Source of the DNA: Catonia carolina | Taxonomy: Eukaryota > Arthropoda > Insecta > Hemiptera > Achilidae | DNA: 64,000 nucleotides | Direction of reading: 5' to 3' | Assembly: GCA_035578175.1 (NCBI GenBank) | Contig: JAQMRL010000003.1 | Location: 90,994,469-91,058,468 of the forward strand | Shown: positions 11,640 to 23,159 of the stretch, piece after piece | Position numbering within the stretch: the stretch's first letter is position 1 | Layout of the letters: each line of letters starts with the position of its first letter | Position numbers and translations under genes: made by a program | Notes under the pieces: model-generated | The model's database searches: none | What the model was told of the DNA's origin: nothing | What the model saw: only the letters and a program-made list of their open reading frames with translations

Positions 11640-12290
11640 TATAATCTTAAATGGGGAAGATATAAATAGCCTACGATATGCAGATGATACAGCCCTGTTG
11701 TTATCGAGTTATGAGAACTTAAAGAACATACTCGATAGTCTTATTGATAGATCCGAGGAAGCTGGTAAGATCTGAACGTAAAAAACCCAAAGTTCTTTGA
11801 AAGTAAGAAGAAGATTGTGAGAATCTATATTACTATGAAGAGCACAGAACTGGTACAAAATCATTAAGTTACATATATCTTGAATTGTTAAATAACAATT
11901 GGGAGAGTCCAACGGAGATCATATGACGAACAAATGGAACTCGTACAACTTCGAGAAAATGAGCATAATCTTATGTAGTCGAGACCTCAAAATGTCCCCT
12001 CAAGTTTAATAACTTCAATGTTATGTGTTTTTAGTTTTGTTGTATGGAATTGAAACTTAAATTGTTTACACTGATAATAACAAGAAACAACTCAAGAACG
12101 TTCGAGATGTGGTGCTACAGAAGGATGTTGGAAGTTATTGGATGGAAAATGTCTGCAACTCCGAGGTACTTTACCGTTCAATGAATTGAAATTATAGGCA
12201 CCATTAAAAAAGAAAATTGTAACATTTTGCACAAGTTATTAAGAAACAAGAATATAGATCATTACAGAATATCATACAAGGTTGTATAAC
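11640..12290 (+). pseudogene. Decayed LINE reverse transcriptase
   Basis: Frame-shifted remains of a LINE ORF. A catalytic-box region reads SLRYADDTALLLSSYENLK (11675-11730). About 350 bp further on comes a C-terminal block with MWCYRRMLEVIGWKMSATPR and KKENCNILHKLLRNK, matching the usual end of insect endonuclease/RT ORFs. Multiple stops and shifts show an old insertion, distinct from the two LINEs just upstream. Confidence 0.65.
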
Positions 12291-12299
12291 GGGTAAACT

Positions 12300-13980
12300 T
12301 GGTCCAGGTTGAAAAAGTCGTAACTAAAAAACCTATATGACTGCAATGGTATAGATATGAATTCGCTTTTTAACTGGCTGCCAATAAAATGTAAATTGAT
12401 GTGATGATTATTAACGTTATAGACATGGAATTAGAAGAAGATAAATATGAATTGGAGAAAAATGGCATGCACCACCAATGACAAATCCTAAGGATGTGTC
12501 GATTTTATCTTATACATTTTGCTTAAAAAAACCTAAAAACCCATTAATGACTGCAATGACAATTTTCCAAATTTTTTGTGAAAATTTTACATCATTATAG
12601 TTTACTTTAATAAAAATATGAAAATAATGCAGCAGTATAAAATATTAACAACGAAATTAGTCAAAATGTATCATGAAATAGTGCAGTTATACATAAGTAA
12701 CACACGGCTTTCGGCAATAGTTTTATTCTAATTATTTAGCTACTGAATCGAGTAGAAGTTACGTTACTAACAGGAAACCAAACTAGTTAGAGAAGTTAGG
12801 TCGAATCAATCATTGTACGCAAAATACCTATTTGGTTTGAATGGATTATGTAGTCCTACAGGATTATTAGTGAGTTGTGCCATGGTTTTACTAAATTCAA
12901 TTAGTTTTATCAAAATCCCTGTGTCAAACTAGTAGTATTTGGAAGTGGTGAATTTTGTAGAGATATTAAAACGTATCTTCAGGATTCGAGGGACCAAAAA
13001 TTATAATACACGAAATAGAAGAAAGTGTTATAAAAATACTATTTATAATGCTGAGTTACAATACTTTTTAACCAGCTACCTGTAAACATTCGGACATTCA
13101 ATATATAATATTTATAGGAGTTATAAAAAAGTATAGAAGCGATTATCACACGAGAGTTTTTAAATACATAACTAGGTACTCCCAAAATATAGCTTCATTT
13201 ATATATTTTTATTACCTGAATTTATCAATAAAATGTAATTTGTTTACTCTAAATTTCAACCCTGAGTTATTATTGTTTTAATTGGCCAATATGTGTGGTA
13301 AATAAGTATTACGGAAAAAGAGATTTTTGTTAAATGGAATTAATAAAATTTTAGAAAATAAAATAAATTTAAAATGTACGTACGGAAATCTTCTAATTAA
13401 AAAAAGAAAACATATCATTAAAATCAGTTAAATCATCGAAGAAGAGAAAACGACTGTTATGTAACTGAAATTCACAGCCTAAAGAGTTATTTAACTTTAA
13501 AAGTCAAAAGTTTTCTAACTCTTATGATTGAATATATTACGTAATCTTTTTCGATTTACAAAACAAATTTTTAAGTAAATTCACCAGACAGAGATTGATT
13601 TGAAAAACTTATAATCCTCACATCATCAAAATTAAATGAGACAAATTCAATACTGTTCGTTGACTTTGCTATTACAACCAGTGAATTCACAAATTCTAAA
13701 TAAAATATATTGTAATTCGAATGTCTAAAAATACCTGTATTTAAAACTCACTGAAATTAAACAGTTTTTAACATATCTGCAAAACATAAGAATTTACAGA
13801 TCATATAAAGATATTTCTGTTTCAATGGAATGGATTGGAATATCTAATAAGGAATACCAATTTTGTTTAAAATCAACCGTACAAAGAAGAAAATGTGATA
13901 ACTGTTATACAATGTCATTTAATTTAACCTATTAAAAAATGTTGTAACATTGACGTAAAATAATTTTTTAACGATAGTAG
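12300..13980. other. AT-rich stretch, nothing recognised
   Basis: No long frames, inverted ends or tRNA-like blocks were seen. Confidence 0.5.
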
Positions 13981-13997
13981 AGTACCAGTAATGCGTA

Positions 13998-14145
13998 AAA
14001 AGTCGATGCCTTTTACTACTTGGTTATTAGCGATTACTATGGGTTACAGTTCAAGTAACTTAATCAGTGGATTTTAAGTGTAATCATTTCAGACTCTAGT
14101 CGGGAATCAAAACTGGGACCTTACCCTTTCGAGTACCTAGAGCAT
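13998..14145 (-). mobile_element. SINE-A copy, reverse, degraded
   Basis: The minus strand shows a remnant B-box region (CCCAGTTTTGATTCCCGACT) and the SINE-A tail (TCGCTAATAACCAAGTAG, later CGACTTTTT). The A-box half is largely lost. Confidence 0.45.
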
Positions 14146-14159
14146 GTAAAAAATTTTTA

Positions 14160-16190
14160 TTTACTTACGTACTTATTAAACACATAAAAACAAATGACAA
14201 CCGAAATAAGGGAAAAGAAAATCGGGTTTACATAAATTTTTAATTGAATCTGACTGGCTTTAAAAAAATGAAATTTAGAATATTTTAGATATTATTTAGT
14301 AATTATTATTATTGGTATTTAAATATATTTTATAAAGTCTATTTGAGCTGTTATTGAATTAATAATTTGTTTTACCGGTGAATATTCTATACTTATCGTT
14401 TCTAAAGTCCGTCGCTCGCCTTAAGAGTTTCGTTCAATGTTCCATTCGTATTTTAATATATTTCTCGCCGTAATTCAATTAAATAATGTCGTTTCAGTCA
14501 ATTTTATTTCATAGGTCTATCTGTGACTTTATACTATGAATTATAGCTATATGTAACAATTATATTTTATATTATTTAACAAATTTTCATAAATCAAACC
14601 GTACACAGACACAACCTTTCTCTTTAAACTGCCCCAGTCAACAGCACACCAAATCAAATATGCATTCACTTATATTAATTACTTTTTGTTTGATAATTTT
14701 TAAAACTTTCAAATAAAATATAAATTTGCGTTGTTAATATGTATTTTAAACTTATTTGATGATCTGCGTAGATCTGTATTTCTTTATTTTAAAATTTTAA
14801 TAAATGTTTTTTGTAACTTTTAAATACTCTTTTGATTCATTTAAACGTAAAAACTTCCATCACTAAATTAACACTTGATTTTTAATTATTAGCTGAGATT
14901 ATTAAGTTATTTAATTATAATTAGCCAAATTAATAATTTACAAAATGTAAGAATTTAATTAGAAATGTTTAAGAATTATAAAAACCAGTCAGGTTATAAA
15001 CACATGGTTATTATCAACTTGTCCAATCGTAATGCTACAAGCATTAGATTGCGCTCTAACCACTTGGTCACAAAGGCACCCTTCTTCAATAATATATAAA
15101 TCATGCAGAAGTTTGTAGATTCATTGATTCAGAGGTTTGTAATAATAGGTTATAGTGGTTTACAGATGTACGGTCCCATACTCATGTATCATATTTTTAT
15201 ACTTTATAGTTCATTTTATATCACTTTAAATTTGTTTATAAGCCTAATGATGAATAGGTAGTGCGTTCCTCTTGATGGTGAGTAGGATAAAAAGGTGGTG
15301 AAGTAGAAGAATGAGGAAGATACGGAAAATCAAAATCATCAAACGAAATTCACAAAGGATTTACTCGTAAATCTTAATATTGGCGTGTTTATTACAATCT
15401 ATTATATATATATTTTATTCTATACATTTAGAATAAAAATATTCTTCCAATAAATTTTTTTTTATAATATTGGTATTTTAAAATGAAGTATCAGTAAAGA
15501 AATATTATTAGTAAGAGTGCTGTACTTCTAAAATGTCAAATACTTTGAAAACTAAAACTGATGTTTTTGAAAGGCAATCATGAAAAGAGGTGCAGTGTAC
15601 TTTTTCAAAGTTATCTTGTCTTCTCTAACATCGTATAATCGGAAAGTAGTAAAGAAAAGGGGTAAGAAATAAAGAGACGGAGAAAGTAGGCCTTTGATGT
15701 GGGCGGATGAGAACATCACGCTAATGTAAAAAAGATGGAACTCGGCGTGATAGACAAGTAGTTGAGTTGACTAAGTAAGGTTAAGGGAACTTGCAGATTT
15801 TCAAACGAGGATTGATAATAATTTTTCAATGACAACCAAGATAAAACAAAAATAAGAAACTTTAACGTCGTTATTCGACGTAAATCGCCGCATTGAAAAG
15901 TCATCGACATTTTACGCATTACTACTACTCTCACTGTCGTTAAAAAACGATCCATTTAAGAGTCATTTATAAACTACTTTGAATTTATGCATTTCGAATG
16001 AGAAAGTTTATTCAAATTACTTTAATTCATGCTATTTACTCGTAGTATAATATTTAAACTTTTAACATATTACCTACTGACCACCCGTGAGTGTGTGGTC
16101 ACATGTGGTTGCAAACCATGTTTTCTACAGTTTCTGACAGATGCGAGCACAATTTTTTTATTTCTAAATAGTACGTTGTTACTTTAGTAA
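14160..16190. other. AT-rich stretch, nothing recognised
   Basis: No supported feature. A 79-codon minus-strand frame at 15716-15955 has no recognisable domain and is not called. Confidence 0.45.
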
Positions 16191-16199
16191 GTCTCACAG

Positions 16200-16745
16200 T
16201 ATCTTACGGTGTATGTTTGGGACTATATACAATTTACGTCCTATTATTTATTAAATTGTTCCCTGGACTTAAAATTTATCATTTAAGAGTCTCGACCAAT
16301 GAGAATTGATTCTACCTGTAGCATTCATTCTACTAATAAGTTTTAACGGAACGGTTTATTTTGATTCCTTCTACAATGTTCCAGTTTGAAGGGTCTTGAT
16401 TGGGAATCTATCACACTGCAAGTATAAAAACGGTTTACCTTTGTAGTGAGTTAGTCAATAAATTTATTGTGAATAAAACGTGTTGTCGGGCTGTTCGAAA
16501 CAGTGTCGTCACGGGTTCGGTTCTGAAGTTCGTTAATAGTGCATCTGCGTACGGGTGCTGACAAGTGGTGGACAAGTAAATCAATTGTAGAATTACAGGA
16601 TCTTATTTACAGTTGAGTTTGAGTTTAATTTTTTGCAATTAGTTGTATTTATTTGTAATAAATAATAATTTTTATATAAATTTGAAAAAAGTTTGTTTTT
16701 TATTTATGTACCCAGATTTCGAATGAATGTAGGCTTAGGGGTTAC
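16200..16745 (+). mobile_element. Candidate solo LTR, different family
   Basis: The layout is LTR-like: a TATA box (GTATAAAAACGG, about 16421) is followed by an initiator-like TAGTGAGTTAGTCA, a CG-richer leader, and an AT-rich end with AATAAA-like signals (16660s). It terminates near TTACA at 16746. The 5' boundary and target duplication were not found, so this is tentative. Confidence 0.3.
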
Positions 16746-17228
16746 AATATTTACGTTCTTTTGATGGAAGCTTCTCCATTTCCTATACAGAAGTTCGGAC
16801 TATTTAATCGATAACGAAAAGACATATCAGTCTCAAGTTCGCACCATGCATCGGCCAAAGTCCTGGCTTTAGGAGTAACCTATGTGAAAATTTTCCTCAA
16901 AAAATCACAACTACAGTTTATTTCCGAAAAATTTTAATAAAGGTAAAAACAACGAAATTCTAAAACGGGAGATGAAATTCTCCATAATAAACCAGCAGTT
17001 AATGTATTAATCGTGTATAACACGAGTACCTGGAATACTTCAAGCTGTATTAACGCAAATTCTTAATATCAGGAAACTTCCTTGATTAAGTTTTAATAGA
17101 TTCGCTTCCTTTAAAGTTCTAATAACAATATTGATATTTAGTAAAACATTAAATCTATAATCTTTATCATAAATAATTGACTGCTGTAATTTGAAAGAAA
17201 AACAAGTACTGCAAAGTAGACATAAAAG

Positions 17229-18330
17229 AAATCTGGTGTGAAACATTCACAAGACTTTCTCTTGTTAATGCAAATAATGACCTATGTAACCTAACATTAT
17301 TAAAAAACATATAAAAACGAATAATGGCCGTCTCCATGGCGTAATGGATAGCGCGCTAGCCTATTACGTGGAGGTCCCGGGTTCGATTCCCGGCTAGGGC
17401 CTAAACTCATTATTACCGTTTCTCAATCCATCGTAGTCGCTACTGATCAAGCTGTTATTACGACTTTTAATAAACAAAAAAACTAACCTCAACAAACATA
17501 ACCTACTTTTATCATGAGTGAATGATACAAAATGAAAACCAATCCTTAGTTTGGCTTAATAATACGGAAGATCACTTTTTGACGCTAAACTTGACTCTGT
17601 AGAAAAAAAAATTTAATAAAAGTGGCAGATTGCTTAATTTCCTATAAATTTGATTATAGCTTTTGTCTTAAAATGCATAGGCCTACTAAGGCCGAAATCT
17701 TAAAAAATGCATGTTTTACCGATTTCCGTGAAAAAACCCCAGAAAATCACTAATTACCCCTACACTAAGTGTTATACAAAAAATGTTTACAATAAATATG
17801 TAGGTTTTTAGATGTTCTACAACTTTAATTATATACCAACAATTTTGCCCTAAAATACATATTAAAGCCGCAATTTTAAGGCAAACCACTTCTTTCTCCG
17901 AGAGCAAAGCCTCTCCAAGAATTTCAGCAGTTACGGCGACTACTCTATCACATAGAGCATAAACAATGTAGTAAACGAGGCTATTAAAGAAATCGTAGAA
18001 GCTTATTTTGAGAAAATCACAAAAATGTGAAAAATTACACAAATAAACTACTACTTCCGGTTGACCGATTTTGATGAAATGTTCTTGTCGCGTCCTCTAG
18101 TAGCCTAGTACCTAACTTAAGTTTCAAGGTTCAACTTTGTACGATGTTTTATTTTTGAGATTTTTGTTCACACGTGCGCGCACACACACAGACCAATCGC
18201 TAAAATCATGTTTTTGGTGTTCAGGGGGTCTGAAACCTTGTATACCTAGAGAAAATTTGATTTCAAAAAATTCTCAGAACAATACTTTTTTTCTATATAT
18301 TTATACAGGCAAAAGAAAGTAAAAAGTTTT
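17229..18330 (+). repeat. Rep1 element copy with nested SINE-A
   Basis: Starts with ATCTGGTGTGAAACATTCAC and ends with GGCAAAAGAAAGTAAAAAG. It contains the conserved block (CTACTTCCGGTTGACCGATT, then TTGATGAAATGTTC) and a short CA run at about 18175-18190, followed by the GACCAATCGCTAAAA block. A SINE-A interrupts it near the 5' end. Antisense frames such as 17716-18042 are shadows of this noncoding repeat. Confidence 0.75.
17330..17475 (+). mobile_element. SINE-A copy (tRNA-derived), best preserved
   Basis: The head has A box TGGCGTAATGGATAGCGCG and B box GGGTTCGATTCCC with a perfect T-arm stem (CCGGG/CCCGG). The first seven bases cannot pair with CTAGGGC at the 3' side, so there is no acceptor stem. 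The tail holds CGTAGTCGCTACTGATCAAG and ACGACTTTTAATAAA. It is inserted in Rep1, so it is younger than that Rep1 copy. RNA polymerase III transcription would be expected from the boxes. Confidence 0.75.
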
Positions 18331-18334
18331 ATTG

Positions 18335-20310
18335 AAAAATATTTTCTTTAAAATTTCCTGGCCGCTTAATTTGAGGGTTTTAATATTTAAGTACTCATTG
18401 TATACAAATGAAGGAATTGTCTTTTTTTGTGTAAGCTTATCATTCAAAACGATTACGATCTATTAAAAAGAAATCATGTAAAATATCCAAAGTATATATA
18501 CTTTTAAAGTAAGTAATAAAGACGTATCAAAGGTTGTCTAACCTAAAGGCCTGTACGTTGAAACGGGTGATACCCTTACCACACAATACACAGTAGCCTC
18601 TGAATGCCTAGTAACGCTGTTACAACCAATCAGAACAATAGGATCCCCGCTTCACTTCTTCATCATAACCACTACCAATTTTCTCCCTCCCACGGGAAGA
18701 AGAAATCCAACTAAGTCGACCTATTCAGTTTTAATCAATTTCAGAAAATAAAATAGACTTGTATTTTTTTGACAGTAAAAGTGGGTCAAAGAAAACTGTT
18801 AGGTTTAACATTAACAAATGAAAATTGCCATTAACACATCCTAATGCGATACACATGAGTGCATTTACTTTCAGACATATTATATATATCCTTTAAGAAA
18901 AGCGATATATATATATAAAAGAAATTCTTCCTTCTCAAGTTAACTCAAGTAGTCCTACAGAAGTCCAATAGGAATTGAGATATATTACCACAGTTGCCAT
19001 GAAGATATATTGCTTATTTACAAGTCGTGGTAAGCTAACACAATTTACATAAGTTACATCTTGGTGTAATGTAGGCATTTATTTGTGTCTAAAATGTAAC
19101 AATGACTTGAATTCGCATAGATTATAGAGTATTATTATAATATTCAGATACAGAATATTTTTTAGATTAATATTGTAATAAACATAAATGTTATTTTTTT
19201 TAAATACATAAATTAATATTAGTAACATGATTATTTCGTCTATAAGAGTTGGGTGGTAAAATTTGACATCAAAATTGCCATATGTCTTTCTAAATTAATG
19301 TCTTCCTTTTTTAAATACGTAGCCTACAAGCAGCGGTGCGGTGTATTGAGCTTTAAACGTGGCAAATGTATAATAGAGGACGGAGTATAACCGTTAAATG
19401 CTTATCAAATTTCATTGGTTTAAAAGATTTAAGACAGTGTGCGTGATTGGCTAAATTTGAATAAACCGTTACAGTGAAGGTTACTGGGGAGACTCTAGTT
19501 TTTGGACTAGATACCACTATTTTTGTAACTAGATACTACGTCTTAGTAAATAAATACAAACTCAATTACCACAAAAAAGTAATTCTAGAAAAATATAAGA
19601 ATTAAAATACCTACACAAGTATTTAAAGGAACAAGTTAAACAACATTACAAAAAAATTAAGAAATCTTAATAACAACATGAATTTCTTAATTTTACAATC
19701 AGTTCTCTTTCTATAATGAATATTAAAATTTGGTAGGCAGCAAACTGGTGTAAAAGTTGTTACGTTTATAACTGAGGAAATTCAGGCCTTTGAATTGAAC
19801 GAAAGGAACATCAAAGTTTGAACATCAAAAAACATTAAAGAGAAAGATTTTTTCTTTCTTTTCATTAAAGAGATCTTTTGATTAAATTAAACATTATTCT
19901 ATTACCTAAAAAATAAAATATTTATCATTTCTGCTTTGTAAGGAACGTTAAAAAATAAACAATAATACAAATACACAACAGGCACGAATATAATATAGTT
20001 ATATTTTATTTGCTCCAAAACAGACGACAAGTAAAAGTTTTTCAATACCTATCCAAAAACAAATCGAAATGAAATACTGTCTAAATCGTTCTACTACAGA
20101 CTGTGACTTTTACCTTTGTTCTGAAGTAATCATATTTCTTCCGTAACACTACTTAAGTTCGTAGTTGTAATTGAATGTTAGTGGTAGGGTATAAAAATTT
20201 CCTTTCAATTATATTTTCAACGAGGAGTCGAAATCTAATCTTGAATGATTTTTTTTACGAATATATTTATTATTGGTGTAATGTATGTATTATTATTTTA
20301 AAATGTATTT
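18335..20310. other. AT-rich stretch, nothing recognised
   Basis: No supported gene. A short (AT)n run lies near 18905-18918. A slightly CG-richer patch at 18560-18720 contains CCAATCAG but nothing else promoter-like. Confidence 0.45.
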
Positions 20311-20641
20311 AATTTATGAATGTAAAGGGAAGGAAAAGATTGTTTTCATGTCGATTTTCGAAGTCGGGATTTTACTGGAAATACACGCTCTCAGGTCCTC
20401 TAAGCAAAAAAAAAAATTTTTTTTACCGGTGGGTATGTGTGTGGGCATATTTGAAAAAAATATCTCACGAACGGAATAGCGCAAGAAATTGAAACTTAAG
20501 TTAGGTACAACAAGGGAATTCAACATGAACATTTTATCAAAATCAGTCAATCAGAAATCGCAGTGTATCCCTGCAATTTTTCACTTTTTTGAAATTTTTT
20601 CAATAACGATTGGCTCCTACTATTTGATAAAAATAGACTTA

Positions 20642-20990
20642 CTAACTTTACTTTACTTTACGGCGAGGTTCCTACGGATGATCCGCTTCTCGCATGCCAA
20701 AACGCCATAGATCGCGATCCTACCAGTCCTCCTCAGTCAACTGCCTCATCTCCATTGCGGACCTGATTCCCTGCAGCCAAATACATCATGGCCTTCCTCT
20801 TTTACCCCGACTTGAAGAACAGTACTCCAAGAGTCTCCTCGGCCATCTATGCCCCTTCATCTTCTTAACAAGGCCATACTATACCAACTGCCGTATTTCA
20901 ATGTCCACCACTATTGTATTGCCACAAGCCATCCTCCCTTGACTTCCTCGTTTCTAACCCTATCCATCCGGGAGATCCCAGACCCGGAAG
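20642..20990 (-). mobile_element. LINE 3' tail with 13-bp target duplication
   Basis: Flanked by direct copies of AAAAATAGACTTA (20629-20641 and 20991-21003), a target-site duplication inside Rep1. The minus strand gives the C-terminal end of a widespread insect LINE ORF: MDRVRNEEVKGRM, then HRWPRRLLEYC, SSRGKRGRPW, and MEMRQLTEEDW followed by DRDLWRFGMR. It ends in an (AAAGT)n tail at the plus-strand left side. Stops and one shift make it inactive. It is a severe 5' truncation, with only about 350 bp left. Confidence 0.8.
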
Positions 20991-21044
20991 AAAAATAGAC
21001 TTATTTACTAAATTTTTTGTGCTCCATAAGTTGTTTTTTTGTTT

Positions 21045-21210
21045 CTATCAGAATTTTTTGCGATTGCTGCTAATGCAGACTGTGAAAAGGATGATAGTTG
21101 AAGACGAGTGATGAAAAAATGCCACTCCTGACCGGGATTAATCGAACCCGGGACCCTGGTGTAGAAGATAGTTCCGCTAACAACTACGCCAACGGGCCAG
21201 CCGTTGGCGT
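21045..21210 (-). mobile_element. SINE-C copy, reverse, nested in Rep1
   Basis: On minus, a tRNA-like head has the B-box region GGGTTCGATTAATCCCGGTC (two bases inserted within the box). A tail has GTCTGCATTAGCAGCAATCG and a T-rich plus-strand end. Its position inside Rep1 shows that it is younger than the host copy. Confidence 0.6.
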
Positions 21211-21957
21211 GTAAAATTTGGTAAGTGCCATGTCTGCTAAAATTATTCTTGGGGCTATGTTTCGTGGTAATTTTTTTAAGATTGCAACGGTAATATGCAT
21301 TTTACGACAAAAGTAAATTTAATTAAAGTTATAGAAAATTAAAACCCTACAACTTTTATCAAACATTTTGTTCTAAAGCGCTTATTTTAGCGTAAATTAG
21401 TGATTTTTCGTATTTTTACGTCTACCAGAGGTTGATTTTTATACAGTGTAATTTACTCGAGATTAAAATTAGGTGATTTTTTATTTCACTTCGTTTACTA
21501 ATGATTAAGCATAGGAAAAATATTTTCTTGCCAATGTATTTACATTGGCAAGAAAAAGCCTTTTGAGTGCTTCACATTAGGTGTTTTTTTTCAAATTATA
21601 ACTACAAATTTTATGAATTATGAGATGAAAATATAAAATGGCATAAGTGCCATGTGGAAACTGATCATTCACGTGACGAGTAATATTAATATTAAGTGTG
21701 GCTATAATATTTTATAGGAAGCGTATGTGGTTTGAGTGTTTATTTTTTTAGTACACAGAGTGTTTACTACAAAGTAATGTAATTAAAGTATTCTATAATA
21801 ATGTATTTTTTATGACAATCCTGAAGTAAAAATGTCTGCTCCATTTTCTTTTCAACCTTATGTGTACGGAACGCCAAGAATTATTAAAATCGAGTAGGGT
21901 TCTAATGATTTAAATGTAAAATAACGGTAATATTTTTGCAGTTTATTTAGAATCGAA

Positions 21958-22110
21958 TTGACAGCTTGTTAATTAGTGACTACTGTACGTTTTAGTACTG
22001 GAATTTTAGGTTTGAACCTGTTAAAGTTTAGACCCTTGTCGGGAATCAAACCCGGGCCCTTCTGCTTTAATTAGCCAATAAACACCTCACCCCTCACCAC
22101 ATAGGTTATC
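21958..22110 (-). mobile_element. SINE-A copy, reverse
   Basis: On minus, the B box GGGTTTGATTCCCGACAAGG is intact. The tail AGTCACTAATTAACAAGCTG follows. The A-box half is weak. It lies about 150 bp from the candidate exon at 22253-22310. Confidence 0.55.
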
Positions 22111-22252
22111 GCCATACGTTTCTACTCTACGTCAAAACACTCACACAAAGTCTTTACAACGATGTCAACAGTGATCTCTTTTAAATCTCAACAAATCTGA
22201 AAATTATTGAAAAAAATCGTACTTTTCTAATCATTAGTAAACAATCACTCAC

Positions 22253-22310
22253 CTGAATAAATTTGCAGAAACACTCGTCCTCTGATCTGCAACGCAAGAA
22301 CTCTCTGTGT
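22253..22310 (-). CDS. Candidate internal exon of an unknown host gene
   Basis: Read on the minus strand, a pyrimidine-rich acceptor ending TTTGTTTCAG leads into 58 nt. The exon closes at CAG followed by the consensus donor GTGAGT. Two frames are open throughout. Frame 2 is Cys-rich: HREFLRCRSEDECFCKFIQ. Frame 1 gives TQRVLALQIRGRVFLQIYS. The Cys/acidic spacing loosely recalls extracellular Cys-rich repeats, but 19 residues are too few to name a domain. The gene identity is unknown, and the call rests on the splice-site quality. Confidence 0.35.
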
Positions 22311-22367
22311 CTGAAACAAATCAGAAGTATATTAAGAGCTTAAAAATTTTAATAATTTAAGTTGTTT

Positions 22368-23150
22368 CGAGGTAGGGTAAAAAAAGTTCCTGGAATGGTC
22401 TTGTACAGTCAAGCATTTGTTTGCTGGAAGAGAAATTTTTGGTTGGGAGTTTGGAATCACTACTAGGCAAGGTGCTGTTCTGTTGAGCAGGCAGTTGGAG
22501 TTGGTTTCTTGCGTGTGGTGTATGATATTATAGACGTAATATTTTTCTTTCGTCAGATTGTGTAGTTTCGTTATCACAGCAGTGTGCCAATATCGAATTC
22601 TATATGTTACTGAAAAAATCACCCTCAGAGAGACTTTTGAAATGCTGAAGAAAGCATACGGAAAGGATGCGACGAAAAAAACGGCAGTTTACGAGTAGCA
22701 CAAGCGTTTTCGTGACGGTTGCACAACAATTGAAGATGACATTGGAACTGGACGGCCTTCCACTTCCACCACACATGAGAATGTTGACCGTGATCTCTAA
22801 TGGTGAAATAATACCGTGCCAAGACCAATCCATCTTACCACTCTGAAACACCCTTCATACTCTCCTGATCTTGTATCACATGATTTTTATTTGTTTTACG
22901 GCTGAAAATGATATTGAAGGGACGTCGTTTTTCTGATTCGTCAGAGGTATTGGAAAATGGTACGAAGGGGTTGATAAAATTTTCGAAAAACGGCTTTCAG
23001 GACTGTTTCCAACAATTCTATGAACGGTGGAATAATTGTGTAATTGTATGAGGTCAGTATTTTGAAGAAAAATAAGGTAAAAATGTTATACAGTACTTAT
23101 TTTCAATAAATGTTTGTTAACCAATTCCGGGACGTTTTGATCCTACCCCG
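22368..23150 (+). mobile_element. Internally deleted mariner element
   Basis: Terminal inverted repeats of about 30 bp are recognisable: left CGAGGTAGGGTAAAA..., right (reverse complement) CGGGGTAGGATCAAA..., both continuing into a GGAAT-type block. A TA follows the right end (23151-23152); the left flank reads TT. At 783 bp it is much shorter than the usual 1.3 kb. The transposase remnant lies between the ends. Confidence 0.8.
22610..23060 (+). pseudogene. Mariner transposase, broken and internally deleted
   Basis: N-terminal helix-turn-helix part: EMLKKAYGKDATKKTAVYE, then HKRF and TGRPSTSTTHENVDRDL (22640-22798). It then jumps to the C-terminal catalytic end, HPSYSPDLVSHDFYLF near 22850-22890, and a worn C-terminus. 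The central region with the first two catalytic aspartates is deleted, and several stops are present. It is inactive. Confidence 0.75.
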
Positions 23151-23159
23151 TAGATCAAT

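Larger units (their letters stand above)
20320..21585 (-). repeat. Rep1 element copy, reverse, carrying two insertions
   Basis: Read on the minus strand, it begins at CACCTAATGTGAAGCACTC (21566-21584) with CTTTTTCTTGCC and ends near 20320 with GACATGAAAACAATCTTTTC. It is interrupted by a LINE tail flanked by a 13-bp duplication and by a SINE-C. The (CA)n site is shrunken (about 20434-20445). Confidence 0.7.

Noticed and set aside
17330..17401. A tRNA gene, suggested by A and B boxes and a perfect T-arm
   Set aside because: The acceptor stem cannot pair, the anticodon arm is not formed, and the same head plus a fixed tail recurs in eight copies, so it is a tRNA-derived SINE.
17716..18042. A 108-codon minus-strand protein
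   Set aside because: It lies antisense within the noncoding Rep1 repeat and is not kept in other copies.
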